Origin: Bacteroidales bacterium
Lineage (GTDB): Bacteria > Bacteroidota > Bacteroidia > Bacteroidales > UBA3663
Assembly: GCA_017618715.1 (NCBI GenBank)
Contig: JAFZTS010000044.1
Location: 29,225 to 93,224, forward strand
DNA: 64,000 nt
Direction of reading: 5' to 3'
Below the pieces are notes generated by a model. The model worked only from the letters and a program-made list of their open reading frames with translations, did no database searches and was not told the origin of the DNA. Shown here in pieces: positions 61,352 through 64,000 of this stretch (its first letter is position 1; each line of letters opens with the position of its first letter). A program made the position numbers and the translations under genes.

Positions 61352-62317
61352 ATGGCCCAGACCGAAAACGGGTACTTCACCCTCAGCAGTACCGGAGACC
61401 CCATCTACCATTTCTACCTGAAGGACCATCAGGGAAACAACCGTGTGGTAGTTTCCCAAAGCGGAAGCGTGGAGCAGATCAATCACTACTATCCATACGG
61501 TGCCCTGTTCGCGGAAAGCACGAACGGCGACGTGCAGCGCTTCAAGTACAACGGCAAGGAGCTTGACCGCAAGTTCGGGCTGAACTGGTACGACCATGGC
61601 GCGCGGCACAATGATGCAGCCATTGGCAGGTGGATCAGCATGGATCCGATGGCAGAAAAGTACTATGGGATCAGTCCGTATGCTTATTGTGGAGGTGATC
61701 CGGTGAATAAAATGGATAATACTGGACTTTTCCCTGATTCAACTAGGGCTGTAGTTGCTCAGCAAATAAATGAGGTAATAAATAATACTTGGTTTGGTTC
61801 TGGAAGTACAGGAGTAGTAAGGAAATTAGAGGATGCCGAAAATTATAAAGCGAGAGATGAAAATTCTTATTATGTAATGAATTGTGAATACAACGAAGAT
61901 ACAGGTGAGTATGTAGCCACAGCAGAATTCACAATGGACAAAACTCCAATTACAATTGCTGGTTATGCTTCAACGGCTATTGAAATTGCTGGATATGCAA
62001 TGTTTCTTTCTCCAGAAACTGCTTGCTATGCCCAAAGTGTTGTAACTCTTGGAGATAAATTAGGTGATTTATGTTGTGTTGCAGATCAATTCACGAATTA
62101 TGTAAATGGTGATTTATCTGTGCTATCATTTACCGTGGCTACTTCACTAAAAGCAGCAAGTTCTGCCACGAAAAAGATTATTAATAATTATTTTCCTTCG
62201 TATGGATTTAGTTCTGTAAATAATGAAATAAATAATATTCTTAAAATTATCGATTCTATGTATTCTGCGGCAGTGGGCAATATTCCTGACGTAATAATAG
62301 AAGAGAAAAAGAAATGA
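61352..62317 (+). CDS. Orphan Rhs fragment: RHS-associated core plus variable C-terminal domain
   Basis: The ATG at 61352 (MAQTENGYFTLSSTGDPIYH) follows a TTG six bases earlier; about 321 residues. The first 105 or so residues are the end of an RHS/YD core (FYLKDHQGNNRVVVSQSG, INHYYPYGALFAES, KYNGKELDRKFGLNWYDHGA, GRWISMDPMAEKYYGISPYAYCGGDPVNKMDNTG). After it comes a non-repeated C-terminal region with a hydrophobic segment (ITIAGYASTAIEIAGYAMFL) and no recognised nuclease motif, the place of a toxin domain. It lacks signal and main core, so it is a displaced module. Base composition shifts from GC-rich core to AT-rich tail. Confidence 0.75.
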   Translation: MAQTENGYFTLSSTGDPIYHFYLKDHQGNNRVVVSQSGSVEQINHYYPYGALFAESTNGDVQRFKYNGKELDRKFGLNWYDHGARHNDAAIGRWISMDPMAEKYYGISPYAYCGGDPVNKMDNTGLFPDSTRAVVAQQINEVINNTWFGSGSTGVVRKLEDAENYKARDENSYYVMNCEYNEDTGEYVATAEFTMDKTPITIAGYASTAIEIAGYAMFLSPETACYAQSVVTLGDKLGDLCCVADQFTNYVNGDLSVLSFTVATSLKAASSATKKIINNYFPSYGFSSVNNEINNILKIIDSMYSAAVGNIPDVIIEEKKK

Positions 62318-62323
62318 ATCTAT

Positions 62324-62653
62324 ATGAGTGCTGAATTATTTATGCAATGTTTGTTTGCATCATTCCTTTGTTTTCATTGTGGCTATATTTTATATAAACC
62401 ACATATGTTCTTGAGCAAAACAAAAAAATATATTCTATTTGCTTTATGTACATTAATCATTCTTTTGTTCTTTTTTTCCATCTTTTTCCCGATGACCTAC
62501 GGGCTTGCGATGATCCTTTATGGTATAACAGTTGAGTATAGATGCTATCTTAATGAAGAAAATTACTATGATGACACAATTTCCAGAGCCAGGTCGGATG
62601 CGGTGTTTTTTGTATTCATGGGGATTTTGTATATATTATTTATTTATACCTAA
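62324..62653 (+). CDS. Small three-helix membrane protein, candidate immunity protein of the Rhs module
   Basis: A 109-residue protein starting 6 bp after the Rhs fragment stop. Hydrophobic helices lie near residues 5-25, 38-60 and 90-108, with a short acidic loop (YLNEENYYDDTISRARSD). No family is recognised. Its tight position after a toxin-like C-terminal module and its AT-rich composition fit an immunity gene against a membrane-active toxin, but this is inferred from context. Confidence 0.6.
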   Translation: MSAELFMQCLFASFLCFHCGYILYKPHMFLSKTKKYILFALCTLIILLFFFSIFFPMTYGLAMILYGITVEYRCYLNEENYYDDTISRARSDAVFFVFMGILYILFIYT

Positions 62654-62790
62654 AGTTTTCAATTGTGCTAGATGCCGCGCATACGTATTTTATCAGAAAT
62701 CAAGATCATATTACCAATATAAAGGTAATATTGAAAATATTCCAGTTCTAAGTGGTATAAACTCGTAAAATAATACCGTAATAACGTCGC

Positions 62791-63360
62791 ATGAAACCAA
62801 TATTCTTTATCTTTTTTGTTTTGATGATATCTTTCTCTTGCAGTAGTTCCCAGAAGAGAGATATTAAGGAAAATTCTGCTCCATCGGAGGAGTCTATTGT
62901 ATCGAAAGACACATTACCGAAGACTTTGGTAGAAGAAATACTCGACGATTATCAAAATAAGTATACTCATCGTCGTCCTAACGCGGAAAAAGATAGCTGT
63001 TTATATTTCAATTTTTATCTTTCCTATCAAGATAGCTGCTACTATGCTATCATAGCAGGAGATGAAGTTAGTCAACATTTTAGCGTTGAATATGATCGTA
63101 AAACGGATAGCTACCATACCACTCCTCGCTTTATTGGATATACTGTCCTTGGCAAGTATCATGTTGCCATAGATTGGTTAAAAGGAAGGGAAGGTCCGCA
63201 TATTCCAGCATTTCTCAACGAAATACAGTATATTGATGCTGAAGGGTATGTAGATATATTTGTGAACTCTTCTTACTTCGGAAGTAATTATGATCCATTT
63301 TGTTGCAAGTATAAGATAATGGATAATACTTTTACTTTTGAAAAAGGAGGATATTGGTGA
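62791..63360 (+). CDS. Lipoprotein of unknown function in the Rhs locus
   Basis: A 189-residue protein with a lipoprotein signal (MKPIFFIFFVLMISFSC). Its ending (SSYFGSNYDPFCCKYKIMDN then FEKGGYW) resembles that of the lipoprotein at 60729-61307, suggesting a small family at this locus. The central part is polar and beta-rich. It might be another immunity-type gene whose toxin module has been lost. No conserved catalytic motif is seen. Confidence 0.65.
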   Translation: MKPIFFIFFVLMISFSCSSSQKRDIKENSAPSEESIVSKDTLPKTLVEEILDDYQNKYTHRRPNAEKDSCLYFNFYLSYQDSCYYAIIAGDEVSQHFSVEYDRKTDSYHTTPRFIGYTVLGKYHVAIDWLKGREGPHIPAFLNEIQYIDAEGYVDIFVNSSYFGSNYDPFCCKYKIMDNTFTFEKGGYW

Positions 63361-63507
63361 ACAATCTTCAGGGAAAGGTAGGTTTATATCTTTGAGGAAA
63401 CATTAATTCGGTTTATACTGGTTGTCTTGCCCTGAAATAAAATGACTTTTTTCATTGTTGTTGTTACACAGAACAATCCTCTTTACATCTCCTAATACAA
63501 CCATTGA
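63361..63507. other. Spacer with a -7-like element
   Basis: TATCTTTG at 63387-63394 could be a -7 element for the remnant at 63508; no clear -33 is present. Nothing else was recognised. Confidence 0.35.
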
Positions 63508-63703
63508 ATGACCACTATATACCGCCTCATATCAACCGCCATCGCGCTGAGCTTCATCCTGACGCTATCGGCCCAGCAGGTTGGGGGGAGCAGCATATCC
63601 GCAAGGACAGGATATGAACAAGGGCACCACGCAGATTCAGTACAACCACCTGAACCTGCCGAGCCGGATAACGATGGTCAAGGGCAGCATCACAAAAAAA
63701 TGA
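63508..63703 (+). pseudogene. Rhs remnant: signal peptide joined to a late core fragment in another frame
   Basis: The ATG at 63508 starts a signal peptide (MTTIYRLISTAIALSFILTL ending SAQQ). From about 63614 the +1 frame reads MNKGTTQIQYNHLNLPSRI then TMVKGSITKK and stop, which is RHS/YD-repeat sequence. The two parts are in different frames, so this looks like an internal deletion of a large Rhs gene that fused its N-terminus to a later core piece. The 66-residue open frame is not expected to be functional. Confidence 0.65.
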
Positions 63704-63733
63704 AATGAATATAGAATATAATATAATTTGATT

Positions 63734-64000
63734 ATGAAACCAAAAATTACTCTATTGCTATTTCTGTTCTTATTCCTATCCTCCAATTGCCGACATAAAG
63801 CCTTGACTTTCGTAGAAGAGGACCCGCAAACGATGAATGAAGGCTATCTATTTGATTCGGCAGCATACGAAGCAGAAATGATGGAGATGGAAAGAAAATA
63901 TGAAAGAACAGTCCATCTTCGCACGTTTCGGCAGCTTGACTTATATGATGTCCCGTATTATAAAATCTGTGAACGATATGGAAAACCAATAGATGAGGAA
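63734..64000 (+). CDS. Lipoprotein of unknown function (partial, runs off right edge)
   Basis: The ATG at 63734 opens a frame of 89 codons to the window end. The N-terminus is a lipoprotein signal (MKPKITLLLFLFLFLSSNC). The visible mature part is charged and helical (YEAEMMEMERKYERTVHLRT) and ends DVPYYKICERYGKPIDEE at the window edge. It belongs by position and composition to the series of small lipoprotein genes in the Rhs locus. Nothing more can be said from the fragment. Confidence 0.65.
   Translation, partial: MKPKITLLLFLFLFLSSNCRHKALTFVEEDPQTMNEGYLFDSAAYEAEMMEMERKYERTVHLRTFRQLDLYDVPYYKICERYGKPIDEE

Overview
The window looks like chromosome of a gut or rumen type Bacteroidales, most likely Prevotellaceae or a close relative. 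The grounds are Bacteroidetes promoters (TTTG, 19-20 nt, TAnnTTTG), BspA-type leucine-rich-repeat proteins, a C-terminal tail resembling a type IX secretion signal, glycan-degrading lipoproteins, and a dcw cluster in Bacteroidetes order. No rRNA, tRNA, CRISPR or insertion sequence was recognised.

Layout. 1-6022 (minus): GH31 alpha-xylosidase, SGNH hydrolase and GH95 alpha-fucosidase, a set that fits xyloglucan side-chain removal. 6184-13284: M3 peptidase, PMCA-type Ca2+ P-type ATPase, NADP-type glutamate dehydrogenase and a SUKH (SMI1/KNR4) protein. 13357-24658: two LRR proteins, an orphan secreted protein, an ECF sigma / anti-sigma / lipoprotein operon, an overlapping lipoprotein plus 691-aa secreted protein pair, and an alpha/beta hydrolase. 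24670-31549 (minus): GH28 pectinase, metK, a YbdG-like MscS channel and two tandem sodium symporters. 31759-47794 (plus): the division and cell-wall cluster rsmH-ftsL-ftsI-murE-mraY-murD-ftsW-murG-murC-ftsQ-ftsA-ftsZ, then a 7TM-HD phosphodiesterase and an aldo/keto reductase. 51105-59261: a duplicated module of membrane TPR regulator plus small secreted protein, with an LRR surface protein between the copies. 60492-64000: orphan Rhs fragments interleaved with small lipoprotein and membrane-protein genes, typical of a polymorphic-toxin locus.

The most unusual content is noncoding. Two arrays (16957-17362 and 59417-59823) each hold ten slots of a 28-bp near-palindrome on a 42-bp period. They share the frame ATG(T/A)CC...GGCC...GG(A/T)CAT and a similar 14-bp spacer, but the inner arms differ in a matched way. 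Single copies sit beside a GC-rich hairpin at 53.7 kb and 56.2 kb. One slot of the second array holds an unrelated sequence that is still palindromic and centred exactly in phase. I do not recognise this as a named repeat family.

Other notable signals are a promoter-driven string of hairpins at 59996-60345 with three related CCAAT-loop hairpins whose stems differ compensatingly; a 25-bp inverted repeat covering the -33 element of both duplicated secreted-protein genes; an FtsZ with a long coiled-coil and Pro/Ala-rich extension; and dispersed CCAAGCTTGG palindromes with covarying flanks.

Functions are called from motifs and remembered family features only; no database search was possible.
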